From the NCBI GenBank assembly GCA_009767595.1, contig VSDK01021623.1, positions 178,281 to 242,280 on the forward strand: DNA of 64,000 nt, written 5' to 3'. The translations under genes and the position numbers were made by a program. Shown here in pieces: positions 53,309 to 64,000 of the stretch. Numbering within the stretch: the stretch's first letter is position 1; every line of letters starts with the position of its first letter. Source of the DNA: Symbiodinium kawagutii (taxonomy: Eukaryota; Sar; Dinophyceae; Suessiales; Symbiodiniaceae). Under the pieces are notes generated by a model, which had not been told where the DNA came from, did not search any database, and saw only the letters and a program-made list of their open reading frames with translations.

Positions 53309-53500
53309 GGCTATGGGTCAATATTAATTATCCAGCCAACTCATGGGGGATAATCACCAACAATAATAGGGAAAACAATGGTTAATGGTTACATGGTTTC
53401 TTGGTTGGTTTATAAATAATGAGCTACATTGTGGGTTAATAAATGATAATTAAACAACATTCAAATGATTACATGGTTGGTGTTTTTTTCCAAGTTGGCA
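53288..53500. mobile_element. truncated family C MITE between direct repeats
   Basis: GGCTATGGGTCAATATTAAT to AGGGAAAACAATGGTTAATG (53309-53386) lacks its right third. GGTTGGTGATTTTTTCCAAT upstream (53288) and GGTTGGTGTTTTTTTCCAAG downstream (53476) are near-identical. Confidence 0.55.
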
Positions 53501-53509
53501 GTCTAGAGT

Positions 53510-54560
53510 GGATCACTCGTGCTGTCATACACATGGTGAGTGGTGAATTCATGGTTGTTAGATGGTAATTTGAAGGTTATGTATGCTTGCGTGACACTCA
53601 ATGGTGGTTGATTGATTCTTAATGATGTTGAGTTGATGGTTAGCTGACGGATAACTGATGGTCAATGATGGTTCGATGGTATTCGCGATGGTTGATAAAG
53701 TTGAGAAAAGGCTTGGATAATTTGGTATCATGTAAAGACTGTTCATCAGAGGCAATCATGACGGACGGGTTCATCATGGGTCATTATGGCTAGTTGTATT
53801 TAGCGGCCTTTAACGATGGTTGTTCAAGGACAATATTTGTAGGACACAAATATTGTTTGAGAACAATCACTTTGGAAACGGGAACGAAAAAACATGAGAT
53901 GAGTTGCAATGATGGGTTGAAAACAGTGATGGGCTTCGGGTTCATATGGGTGGTAGTTATCAGTAGTTCATATGGCTGATAGTAACGGTTCTTTTGTGTT
54001 TCGCGTGGTTGGGTGGTGGTTGGCTGGCTGGCTGCTTCTAGGCACGAATGTTTGGAAGGTAACACACCGGGAGGCGGTGAACGTCACAATGCGTCCATGA
54101 ACATTCCGCTTGCCAACCGCAGCTCAAGAAACTCTCCGAACTTCCCAACCGAAATGTGCAAGGCCAATCCACAGCTGATCCTTGGTACTTGGATGATTCT
54201 CCCTCTGAGTAACTGATTATTAACCATGGCTAGAAATCTGAGAAAACAATCCAGTTGGACAATGTTGGACATATTTGCCGTTTTTGGATGTAGCCATTGC
54301 AGCTCGTGTTCCATGTTTCACAACAGGTACTGGAATCCCTATTCAATAGTGACCTCACCACAGGTCAGATACAGCTTTGCTCAAGACCAGCAGAGGCCCT
54401 TCACCATGACATGATGAGGCCGTCATCAACCATCAGTCACTAGTAATTCTCAACCATCTTTACCCTTCATGAATCCTAACGATCTTCTGACCATCATTAG
54501 CCAGCATCCGTGAACCAACCTTCACTGGGTGACTTACAGCCACCAACTTCGGATATTTAG
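53510..54560. other. stretch without a supported gene
   Basis: Simple GATGGT sequence until about 53760, then mixed sequence with short unsupported frames on both strands. Confidence 0.3.
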
Positions 54561-54582
54561 TGCTTTTGGGACCAGATGGGTT

Positions 54583-54990
54583 CTCCGGCGCTGAAGACCT
54601 ATGACACCGCGTACGTTCCGGAGGTGAGAGGGTGTCATAGTGAGGCGAGTCAGCGTACGCATCAGTCTAGTGTGACTTGTGTCAGAACCTCGATGTTTCG
54701 AGCTTAGTCACCGCACTCCTATGTTTACTTGCTTGCGCCTTTTGGCTGAAACTAGTACCTACCATGATGTTGAAGCATGAAGCTTCTTTGATTTCCATAC
54801 TCTCCATATTTTGGTCCTTTTTGTGGACACTGACCCATGTTGCGAAATGCCTTTTTCGAACCAATTTGAATGCTCTGAAATTCACTGATCGATATACCAA
54901 TTTGTATCAGAAAGCAAAGCGAGCTCGCTTTGTTGGCAAGCGTCGATTTCGAGCAGCTCGAAAACCTCGATGTGGAAGAAGACACCATAG
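54583..54990 (+). other. LINE 5' untranslated region
   Basis: Between the target-site duplication and the first long frame. Contains TATGACACCGCGTACG and a partial inverted counterpart ending GCGTACGC. A 204-codon frame (54677-55291) and a shorter one from 54930 pass through it, but neither matches the ORF1 frame. Confidence 0.5.
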
Positions 54991-56511
54991 AATGCATATC
55001 CTATCTCGAATCCGGCTGCTGCTCTTCTACACTCTTGTGCTTTGGAAAGTTCAACTGGTGTGGACGATCTCTCACAAAGAACGCAATCGCAGAATGCACA
55101 CAGCACATGGCAATGGGGCTCCCAGCTCCAAAGGGGCCAAGGGCCGAGGCAAGCGCAAAGGACAAGAAGCTATCCTTCAACCCAGCCTGCAGTCTCTGGT
55201 GCCGCTCCTTCGGAATCATTGGAAGACATCTCAGCACAGGTATTGCGATCCTTGCCGCAAGCCGCTGTGCTTCGAGCACAGTCACAACTAGTTGATTCAG
55301 AATGGGATGCAGTGGTGCGCACGCACCAAACCTTGGACTCAGCAGGAGGTGTTAGCTTGGTGCCGAAGCATGCTATCCCTGCAGTAATTGCACGTGTCAA
55401 ATATACAACGAATGCAACTGCGATTCTCATCAGTGAATCTCCGGATCGTGTTGGTCTTCGTGGTTACCCGCGACGATTGGTGAGTTGTCAATTGTCAGTG
55501 ATGGGCGATGACGGTCAGAGGCAGATCACTCAGGTTCAACGATATCTGGTACAGATCTCCTACGGCGACAAAGGAGTTCAACAGCTGCTCTCAGGAGTTC
55601 GTGTTCAGATGTTGACTACAACTGTGGCAATGGTCGCAAAGTTTCCTCAGCGCCATGGTTGGGCTGCGGGACCTTTACCTGGAACTGTTATCATGCACGA
55701 GATCACCAAACATGTACCCACACCATCTATTTCGGAGCTCCAACCAAGAGAGGATCAATCAGCAACTTTCTTGATACATACACAATATAAGCAGAAACTG
55801 CTGAAAGCTTCGGGACAAAATGGGGTATTCTTCAAAGAAAAGAAAAGTGACACCGCTGCAGAACTTGAGCTCTTATGGACAGATGAAGGCACCTCTCTCG
55901 AGCAAGCTCTCACTTTGGCAGAGGAAGACACCGTCATGGGGGTGACGGAGAAGGGAGGTTCATATGAACCTCGCTATGCTCTGCGATTCATCGACCTCGG
56001 TTCCATGGATACATTTGCGAAAAAACACAACTTCAAGGTCAACACAGAGGCAGGACGATGGAAGTGCAGCGGAATGCACGTTGCTGCTGGAATCCATGGA
56101 GCATTGGCGTTCTTGACCCAACAAAACTGGGGCGAAGTTGACATCATATATCTCAGTGACAACCAATGTGTCTTTGAAGCCACCACTGTGGGAAATAGCT
56201 ACGACATGGTCTACACTCTGGGAGGAATGGACCGTCAATTACGGTTCAAGGCAGTCAACAGTCGAGCCCGTGAATTGATGAAGCAGACCAACATTAGTGC
56301 TCCTTCTGGTGGAACCAAACCTGCTATTTCCAAATCCCGTCAACATTTGCAATCCGAATTTCTTGAACAAGTGTGGCCTCCAGCCAGCAGATTGACAGCG
56401 CCTCCGAGCCCTCGCAAAACGGACCTTGATAAGCGAGGCCCACAGTCGCAAGGCCACACTGGCACCACACCTGATGGAAAGCATCACAAAGCTGCAGCCG
56501 CCACTGGGTAA
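54991..56511 (+). CDS. LINE ORF1 protein
   Basis: Open for about 506 codons to TAA at 56509-56511, with no ATG until well into the frame (codon about 170). Start may be non-AUG or lie upstream via a frame change. The first 100 residues are S/T/Q/P-rich and probably disordered. The middle is patterned (ATAILISESPDRVGLRGYPR, then QRYLVQISYGDKGVQQLLSG). The C-terminal half contains YEPRYALRFIDLGSMDTFAK and VDIIYLSDNQCVFEATTVGN. A basic tail follows. LINE ORF1 proteins usually bind the element RNA; no CCHC zinc knuckle or RRM is evident here, so that role is by position only. Confidence 0.75.
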   Translation, partial: NAYPISNPAAALLHSCALESSTGVDDLSQRTQSQNAHSTWQWGSQLQRGQGPRQAQRTRSYPSTQPAVSGAAPSESLEDISAQVLRSLPQAAVLRAQSQLVDSEWDAVVRTHQTLDSAGGVSLVPKHAIPAVIARVKYTTNATAILISESPDRVGLRGYPRRLVSCQLSVMGDDGQRQITQVQRYLVQISYGDKGVQQLLSGVRVQMLTTTVAMVAKFPQRHGWAAGPLPGTVIMHEITKHVPTPSISELQPREDQSATFLIHTQYKQKLLKASGQNGVFFKEKKSDTAAELELLWTDEGTSLEQALTLAEEDTVMGVTEKGGSYEPRYALRFIDLGSMDTFAKKHNFKVNTEAGRWKCSGMHVAAGIHGALAFLTQQNWGEVDIIYLSDNQCVFEATTVGNSYDMVYTLGGMDRQLRFKAVNSRARELMKQTNISAPSGGTKPAISKSRQHLQSEFLEQVWPPASRLTAPPSPRKTDLDKRGPQSQGHTGTTPDGKHHKAAAATG

Positions 56512-59500
56512 CAGCACAGGAACGACCTCAGTCGGCACCAACGCCAAAGCTCGCAGCTGTTAAAAATTTATGCATCCGAGTGTGCTTTCAGTTTAGATCT
56601 TCCAAAGAAAGGAATAAGCATTTTCACAGTTTACATGGAAATACGGTTGCTAAAACCAAATCATGGCAGCGACAGCACCGTATAAAATCACAGCAGAGCT
56701 TTGTGTTTGGAACGTTGAATGTGGGTGGCCTCCAACAAGCTACCAAACGATTACGTATCAATTCGTTGCAGGCTGATGTCATCGGCCTCACAGAGACGCA
56801 TCTCCAATCACAATTAGAGCATAGTGAATCCACATTTTTTAATCAGTACCATTGTTTTTGGAGCAATAACCCCCAGGATCGCCATTTCCGTGGTATTGGC
56901 ATTCTAGCTAGCAAGTCTGCTTTTTGGGCATGTTCAGCCGTCACTTGGACCCAAGATGATCTTTGCTACAAATTCCATCAAGATAATCGTTTGTTAGCAA
57001 TTCAAGTTTGGTTTGGCACAGGTGCAACATCCATGATTGTTTACACTTGCTATGGGCCCAGCGGTGCTCGTTGGGAACATGATAAGAAACATTATTTCCA
57101 TGAGTTAATAAAGGCAATAGAGGTTGACCGTATCCATCGCGGTGGTCTCCCGGCTGTTCTTATGGGTGACTTTAACTTGCAGATTGAAGACTCTCATCTT
57201 CTGTCACAAACCTTACAACAACGGTTCTGGTGTGATGCACGGGATCACGGAACCCCTGCAGTGCAAGCTATGCCAACATGCCACAAAGGCAAAGGGTCGT
57301 TCATTGATCATATTTGGACATCAGCCAACTTGTATGATCTGTGTTCAGACTTCAACATCAATAAACACAATGAGTTTAAAGATCATTCATTGGTTACCGT
57401 ATCCATTGGCATACCTTCCTCAGCGCAAACTGTAAAAACTCTGCGTGCTGTAGTGAAGTTGCCACAGCCCTTGCCAATGCCTACCACTCGTGATCAACTC
57501 ATTCCTTGTGATATTTCACCGCTTTTTCATAAGTCGCTCCAAGCAAAAGATGTGAATGCAGCCTTCAAGTACTGGTCTCAAGAGTTCGAACGCATTCTCT
57601 TCTTGATCAGTGGAAAACTCCCAGAAACTCAGACCGGAAAAATAGCTGCCAAACGTGGACAGATCATTTTTCATGAACAGCGTAAGTTTCCACCTACCAT
57701 CAAGCACCAAGCTTCTACCCTTCGTTCTCGTAAATATTGGAAAGCGCATTGCCAAGTGGTTGAAATTTTAAAAGCGGCGCCGGGAACGCGCCGAGATCGC
57801 ACCGTTCGCAACCTCCAGCATGTCATCCCATGGCTCCCTCATGATCAGGTTGACGATTTTCGTACAAAGTATGATCGTTCTGATTTTGCATCATTGCTTG
57901 ATTTTCTTGATCGCCTATTAGAAACCACAATGAAACAAGACAAATGCGAACGAATACTACATTGGAAGCGAAAGTTGCGCAGTCATTCTACCCAATCTTT
58001 CCAATATTTAAAAACCAAAGCTGCCAGTGCTCCTATCAAGGTTTCTCAGGTCAACGGTTCAGTTACTGCTGAAATCACCTCACGACTGGATAGCATAGCG
58101 CAAGTCTGGACATCCATATATAGCCAACATAAACAAGGGGAACCATCTCTTCGCAGTTTTATGACGCAGTATGGACCAACTTTAAATCACCATACGCATG
58201 AGCTTGGAGACATCCAGCCCGAACTTGTCTCACAGGTGCTATGCAAAATGAAGTGCAGTGCTCCAGGCCTCGATCAGACTCTCGTCGCTGAGCTGAAAGT
58301 AGCAGTTGCGTGGACTCCAGCTTTGGCAACTCATTTGACTGAGCTGTTTAATTGTATTGAGACTTCCAAAACATGGCCTCAGGTTTTGATGAAAGGCGTA
58401 GTCTCATTCATCCCTAAAGACCCTAACAACCCGCAACCTAGTCCTGAAGAATATAGACCCATAACCATTTTAAGCACTGTATATCGATTGTGGGCTGCCA
58501 CCCGCCATAATCAACTAGTGCAGAACTGGTCTAAGCATTGGCAACATCCCAAAGCATTTGGCGGTAAGTTTGCTAAGTCAGCAGATCAGTTGGCGTACCA
58601 GACATGCCAACAACTCGAAGCTGCAGCCTCCGAAGATCTTTTCGCTGCTGGCATTTCCTTTGATCTCCAAAAAGCCTTTGATACGGTTCCGTATAATTTG
58701 GCATTGGACGTGTTCTCCGTACGTGGAGCCGATCTTCGTGTAGTACAAGCCCTTCGCAGTTTTTATAAGTCGCACACAAAATTTTTTCGACTCGAAGGTC
58801 ATCACAGTCCCGAATTCCGCCCCACTTGTGGTATTGTTCAGGGTTGCCCCCTTAGCATGCTCTTGCTCACTTCCCTTGTAACTTGTTGGTTAGAACAGAC
58901 CAGCTCTTCAATCCCAAGGCAGTGAGTCGAACCTATGCTGACGACATGTCCGCTGTTGCTGTCGGCGCAACCAAAGCTACTGTTCAATCATCTCTACAAG
59001 CAGTCTACAAAAACACCGAAAAATTTACCAACCTAGCTGGTATGATTATCAGTAAAAAGAAAACATTCACTTTCGGAACCAAGGAATTTAAAGGTTGTGT
59101 CCCTACTATTTCTGAGCATTCTGATACATTTCGGTTGGTCGGTTGTAGTATCAAATTGAAGCATGCCACAAGATGGACCCCATTAGAAGATCAACGTTAT
59201 CGCAGTTGGAAATCTGTACTTCTCCGAATACGAATAATTCCTGTGAGCTGGCATGAAAAAGTAGATCTAATCCGCAGCATGATGGCCAAGCTGACATTTG
59301 GCCAGGGTTTGCATTCACTCCATGTTCCAAAAGATACTGCTCGTGCTATGCGTGCAACCGTGATCAAAACCCTTTTCAAAGTTGATAACTATAATTGTGC
59401 TGTCAATGCGGTTTTTGCCTTATTAACCCCACCAGCTGTCGACCCCATTTTTGCATTAGACCTCAGTGCTTTTAAATTGATACGTCGAATGTTTTCTATT

Positions 59501-60886
59501 CCTGAAGATCAAGCAAAACTCCTTATAGATCTCCAGAATTGGAATAATGACACCGACGGACCATTAGCGCGAGTTAAGCAACTCCACACCTGCCCGGTAT
59601 TTGGTCGAACCGTCAACGATTTTCTTCATCAAAGACTCGATTCAAATAAATGGGAACATAATCTTAGGGAAGACCACAGGAAACAAGCATGGCAACTACT
59701 TACTAGAGATCGTTCACAGCACTTCGCAGGCATCTCTAGAGGTGTTGATCGCCGTCGCACACTCAAATATTTGCATCGCCTGAAATCTGAAGCAGACATT
59801 CTGCAAGCCAAATGTGACCAAGAATCTATGATCAATCCGGATCCCTTGGATGACCCTCGGGTTAAGCTTAAGGTTCTAAGGTTGCTACTCACTGGAGGCC
59901 TCCAAACCCCAGAAAGGCAACACCGTCACAAACAGAAGAACGGACAGGTTCAATGCATTTGCAAACAAGGTGAACCCACCATGCACCACATCGCCTGGTG
60001 TTGCCCCCGCTATGCAGAAACTCGCGCGCCAATCTTTGCAAAACTTCCAGCTCGACTCGAAACTTTGCCAACGTGTTTCACTTGTTGTGCAATCATTCCA
60101 TCACAGTTAGAAATGCCTGCTGATGATGTCGTCTTAGTACAGGAAATTTTGGTCAAGATTTGGCAGCAACACATCGCAGATTGGCATACTGGTGCACATA
60201 ATTTCATGATCACATTTGATGAGCCGGCGCCTAGTACCATAGTCGAGCAAACACCCGCCACCACTAACCCGGCATCATCATCCACAGATAATCCTAATAC
60301 CGTTGTCGCTCCGCAACCGGTTCCCAAGAATGGTCACATTCTCAAACTTCTTCCCGAAGGTGGAGTATTTTGTCAGCTTTGTGGTAAAACCACGAAGTTG
60401 TTAAAGCACCAACGGTTAAAAATCACAAATCAGCCATGTAAGAATCCGAACCTCCCATTTGAGCAATGGATCACATCCCCAGGTGCTTTCACAAATGCCC
60501 CAAGACTAGAACAAGCTTGGTCGGAACTGCTATCTAAGCATAATAAGCCCCAACACCAGTTGTTTTGGAACCAGCGGTGCGGGAAAATCCCCACCCAGCC
60601 CGACTACGGCAAGCTCTGGTGCGAAAAATGCGGTAAAGAGTGGGCTTGGAAACACCGCCATAATAACCTCCCATTGACCAAATGTAATCCTCCTATCAGC
60701 GCCCCCTCACCACCAGCTTGGGTGGAAGCAGAGCGCAATAATCCGAACCGATTAACATTCAGCATCACACAAAATGTAACTCCTTCTCAGCCTAGTTCCA
60801 GCGTCCCAAGACGCAGACTAGTGGGCAAGCAAGCGGTGACAGACAGCGGGCATCCTCCGCCCATGCCGCGCTCAGGTGTGGGATGA
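56475..60886 (+). pseudogene. LINE ORF2: endonuclease and reverse transcriptase, frameshifted
   Basis: The frame opens at 56475, overlapping ORF1 by 37 nt in the -1 frame, with no ATG before the catalytic domains. Order: C2H2-type finger (C-x3-C...H-x4-H, about 56571-56637); endonuclease with LNVGGL, TETHL, YGPSG, GDFNLQ (57165) and IDHIW/DHSLV; reverse transcriptase with EEYRPITILS, FDLQKAFDTVP (58659, catalytic Asp), GIVQGCPLS and YADD (58934-58945). The frame stops at 58923, while YADD lies in the next frame, so one indel between about 58840 and 58918 splits the polymerase. The second part runs to TGA at 60884-60886 and has Cys/His fingers CICKQGEPTMHHIAWCC (59955), FCQLCGK...H and WCEKCGKEW...C. 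As written, this copy cannot make an intact enzyme, unless the indel is a sequencing error. No RNase H domain is seen. Confidence 0.88.
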
Positions 60887-60971
60887 GATCTGCCCGGGCA
60901 GTTGTGGTGGAACGGCATGTTTCGCTGCAAAGACAAGCCACGACTACTTTTGGGACCAGATGGGTTTACCA

Positions 60972-61012
60972 TATGCCCACTAAAAGTAAATAAGTTTCAA
61001 CAAGGGATCTAC
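60972..61012 (+). repeat. family H repeat, 3' part split by the LINE
   Basis: CCCACTAAAAGTAAATAAGT then TTCAACAAGGGATCT continues the repeat whose 5' part ends at 54582. Confidence 0.65.
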
Positions 61013-61289
61013 TTTGGAATTGCAGCTAGGGGATACTGGTATATAACCATGATTACTTGCAGCCCATACTAACCCCGGTAACCTGCGCCAGTGGCTGCAC
61101 TTGACGGTGGCTGAACTAAGCCCAAACTAAGCTGCTTGGTCACCGGTTCCCAGCTGTGACCGCATCCAGGAGGAACTGCGGCGACGAAGTTTCACTGTGG
61201 AGGAGCGAGGTGGTGTCGAGAAATGGCCAACTGGCAAAAATGGAGCAAGTATTTATTTTTACTAGGAGTTAAGTGACTGAGGAATAACT

Positions 61290-61486
61290 GGTAGCATTCC
61301 TAGGTTAGATTCCTAGGAGTTGCTATAATTCAAGAATGGAGGTAAGTATTCAACCATGGCAGTTATTCCTAGGAATGCTACCTGTAAAGCTATGAGTAAA
61401 GCAGTTATTCAACCGTGCTACTGGTAATACTGCATTCTATTAGCAACTAGCAAGGGCAATAGTGATGACAAGCTTTACTCATAGCT
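61290..61486. repeat. two adjacent 15-bp perfect hairpins
   Basis: GGTAGCATTCCTAGG (61290-61304) pairs with 61368-61382, and AGCTATGAGTAAAGC (61388-61402) pairs with 61472-61486. Loops are 63 and 69 bp. The spacing between the two structures is 5 bp. Confidence 0.8.
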
Positions 61487-61489
61487 AGT

Positions 61490-62391
61490 AGCTAATAGCT
61501 TACTGCTGGTAGATAATAGCTCACGGCTCGGGAAATTAATACTGGTTGATAAGCTTTTTACGCGGTCAACGTTGATAGCTAATAGAAAATAGCTCCTTAT
61601 CGGGGAATATATAGGTAATGAGCACAACAATAGGTCAACGAAAACTAGTGTTGGTGGGTTATGAGAAAGAAAAACTATTGCGAGTTTGGAGAACAGAGAG
61701 TATGAGGAGTTCGTAGTTTTCTTATACCAAGTAATAGTGGGAATCAGAGGTTGATGCTAGTCACTAGAGATTATACTAACAGAAATACTACTAGTTATAG
61801 GTGATTTGCAGGAGATAATGCACAACAACCAGTTTGTAGACGTCGTTAGTCAATAGTGTTGGGTTGGGTTATGTAAGGAAGGAGTAATGAGCTACTATAT
61901 TTGCGCATATCATGTTGAAAAATACTATTAGCTCAATAGAGGGTACGTGCAACTTATTTGGGAATACTCTGGGAATAAACTTATCAATAGAAGAAGTGCT
62001 AGATCGTACATCGACTGATTCTTAGGGAATGTAGCAATAGGTGAAGAGGTTCACTAACAATAGATTGGAGCATGGTAAATTACAGCAAATCAAGGAAATT
62101 CATTGAATATACATGCCAGCAATAGGTTGATTAAGCAACACCAGTCGGGAATCTATTGATCAATGACGATGGTTGATGGGAGATTTGCACTGGGTAGTTA
62201 TGGAGGTGCTGTGGTGAGTCATACCGTAGTACTACCATGCCACCACTTCCACCTATGAGTTATGCTTCACTTACAGCTGCATTTCACCTTTGGGTAATTT
62301 CGTTCGCAGCCAATGGCAACAACCGTGAGTTACAACCAGTGATAATGGCTATTAGTAAGAATAATGAGCAGCAAAAGTGGTTAAACAACTG
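61490..62391. other. AT-rich stretch without a supported gene
   Basis: Rich in TAGCTAATAG and AATAGG motifs. No frame of interest and no family member recognised. Confidence 0.35.
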
Positions 62392-62494
62392 CTGTTTGGT
62401 GGTTTGGATGACATTTGTTTATTTTCCCCAGGAGTGACGAACAAATGGTGGGTTGACAAGCATATTTTTCATCGGGGTTGAAACCACCAACCAG
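62392..62494. mobile_element. family E MITE
   Basis: CTGTTTGGTGGTTTGGATG on the left, CGGGGTTGAAACCACCAACC then AG on the right, 103 bp. Interior GAACAAATGGTGGGTTGACA matches the copies at 13179 and 49341. Confidence 0.7.
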
Positions 62495-62639
62495 ACGAGT
62501 GACAACAATTATGGATGTGCTGGACAAATCAAAAAGAACATGGTGGAAAATAGAGAGCATTGGTGGCTATTGAGACAATATCAACCCTCGCTGATTTCAC
62601 AGATTGTGGGCATCAAATGAGCACTTCAGATGCATGATG

Positions 62640-64000
62640 ATTTACTGGAATAAATTCATTAAACACCACTAATTATTCATAGTCACTCTTCATAATCACT
62701 ATTAATAATAAGCAACATTACATATCTACTTTGTGATTCTAAGCACTTTTTGTCTCTCCCAAAACTCGGGATCGCTGGTTGATCGACTAATAGTCTGTCA
62801 ATATTTTGTTAAAGGCATCATAAGCCATCACTAACCATTCAGCAACACTAACCATCATAAGCCATCACTAGCTCTCATGAACCATCATTAAACATCATTG
62901 ACCATCATTAATTATCATGAACTATCATTCATTAGCTATCAAACAGCCACTAGTTCAGCAACACTAACCATCATAAGCCATCACAAGCCATCACAAGCCA
63001 TCATTAACCATCATTGGCCATCATTCAACCATAGTTATAACTAAGCGAATCATGGCTCCCTATTGCCCTTGGCAGTCCTGTTGCACCAGGAGCTTGCGGC
63101 GCTTGCACAGTTGGCAGGTTCTGGCCTTCAGGCGGTTGGGTTGGGCTGGTTGGCTCCTTGGTTGGGTTGATTCCTGGCGTTTCGTGAACATTCATTGATA
63201 GCAAACTATGGAAGGCTACAACCATCATTTTAATGGGTAAGAACGAGCATATGCCCTTGTAATTCATGGTATGTGTTGAGTTGTTCTCATAGTCGATCGT
63301 GCCTTTATTCCGAGCCCAAGCTCCAGATGTTCGGAAACTGATGAATGTTCGATGAATGATCCTCAAAATGATCTGTTGGCCAATCTCCAAATTCTGAGCC
63401 CTGACTATTATCAATCATTAACGGCTATTGGCCAAGAGCTATCGACCATTGACCCATTGTTGGCTTTTAATGATCAAACATTATCAGCCATTGAGCATTT
63501 GCTTATCACCCATGGATCAACCTGAAAATGGTTTGGCCACCAGTTATCCTCCATCATTAGCCATGACTTTTTCCCCCCCATTATCAGCAATTGACCATAG
63601 TTGATAAAGTGCTTAGTCAACTAACCATTAGTTAACCATTAGTTATCAACATGATTAATCAAACTTACTTATTAGCAATGAACCATATTATAAGGCATTA
63701 ATTGACCATCAGTTAATCCAAACTTATGAGTTATTATGAGTGATGCTCCATTATCATTGTTAAGTTAGGATTAACTACTGGTCATGAGTTATCGTCATTA
63801 TGATTTATCCTCCATCAGCTACTCCATTATCATCCTTAAGCACTAGTTATCGCATCTTCGTTAACATTCCTCATCCGTTCTCAGTTCTCCTCCATCAATT
63901 GACCATGAGTTATCCTCCGTTTCAATGTATTTCACCCAGTTATCCTAACCAGCTGTGAATGCACATGTCCGTCCAGCCATACTTGTACTTTAGTTTGTTT
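62640..64000. repeat. AACCATCATT cryptic simple sequence to the window end
   Basis: CATTAACCATCA, CATAAGCCATCA and related motifs dominate 62800-63030 and 63420-63950. A 129-codon minus-strand frame (63025-63414) in the less repetitive middle has a proline-rich tail, but nothing else supports it. Confidence 0.45.

Larger units (their letters stand above)
54563..60966 (+). mobile_element. full-length LINE retrotransposon with 20-bp TSD
   Basis: CTTTTGGGACCAGATGGGTT stands at 54563-54582 and again, identical, at 60947-60966. Between them lie 6364 bp with two long ORFs, an endonuclease and a reverse transcriptase. The joined flanks form a family H repeat matching 549-632, which shows the pre-insertion state. 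The element ends without a poly(A) or simple-repeat tail; the last 60 bp contain GCCCGGGC and a weak stem. A perfect duplication implies fairly recent insertion. It has apurinic-type endonuclease architecture; the clade is not assigned. Confidence 0.92.

Noticed and set aside
54677-55291. 204-codon ORF at the LINE 5' end as a separate ORF0
   Set aside because: It has no early ATG, overlaps ORF1 in another frame and ends in a basic run that mirrors ORF1 coding sequence.
1-64000. tRNA, rRNA, CRISPR arrays and bacterial-type promoters
   Set aside because: No cloverleaf-like A/B-box pairs, rRNA segments or direct repeats with unique spacers were recognised by eye. The genome type makes CRISPR and operons irrelevant.

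Overview
The window looks like nuclear DNA of a dinoflagellate, probably a member of Suessiales (Symbiodiniaceae or a relative). The clearest sign is a complete 22-nt dinoflagellate spliced-leader sequence at 26767-26788 placed directly in front of a coding region, the hallmark of a reverse-transcribed, trans-spliced mRNA put back into the genome. Other signs are a 685-residue FNIP-repeat protein of a type expanded in these algae, many very short GC-rich coding islands bounded by AG|G acceptors and GT or GC donors, and large amounts of cryptic simple sequence. There are no bacterial-style operons, ribosome binding sites, tRNAs or rRNAs.

Layout. 1-14.2 kb: degenerate ATGGTT/AACCAT sequence with scattered candidate exons (3.3, 5.9, 6.6, 7.3, 7.9, 8.7, 11.9 and 13.0 kb), one longer minus-strand ORF (13.2-13.8 kb) and small repeat elements. 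14.7-16.8 kb: intronless gene for a protein with a ubiquitin-like N-terminus and about 24 FNIP repeats. 17-26.7 kb: candidate exons, a GGTTCCGGAA minisatellite (19.3-19.8 kb) and A/T-rich filler. 26.77-27.3 kb: spliced-leader retrogene with an SH3-like domain, disrupted by one frameshift. 27.9-29.6 kb: a repeat-poor, gene-like stretch. 30-54 kb: mosaic of short repeat elements and further candidate exons, including half of a cytochrome b5 domain (34.8 kb) and an isocitrate-dehydrogenase-like exon (37.0 kb), plus a CCCATGTCC minisatellite (47.5-47.9 kb) and two 10-N assembly gaps. 54.58-60.95 kb: an apparently full-length LINE with a perfect 20-bp target-site duplication. 61-64 kb: hairpin-rich, then AACCAT simple sequence.

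The short dispersed repeats fall into families labelled A to I here. A, C, E, F and G have terminal inverted repeats and look like non-autonomous DNA transposons (MITEs). B is conserved without inverted termini and could be SINE-like. H is the repeat into which the LINE inserted; I is a short palindrome-bearing motif. Family names are local labels, not database names.

How it fits together: most of the window is probably intron or intergenic DNA of intron-rich genes on both strands, colonised by small elements and by retroposition (LINE, spliced-leader retrogene). Exon calls rest on reading frame, residue character and splice-like edges only. Without transcripts the exons cannot be chained into gene models, and several have competing readings. 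The FNIP gene, the LINE and the retrogene are the robust calls.
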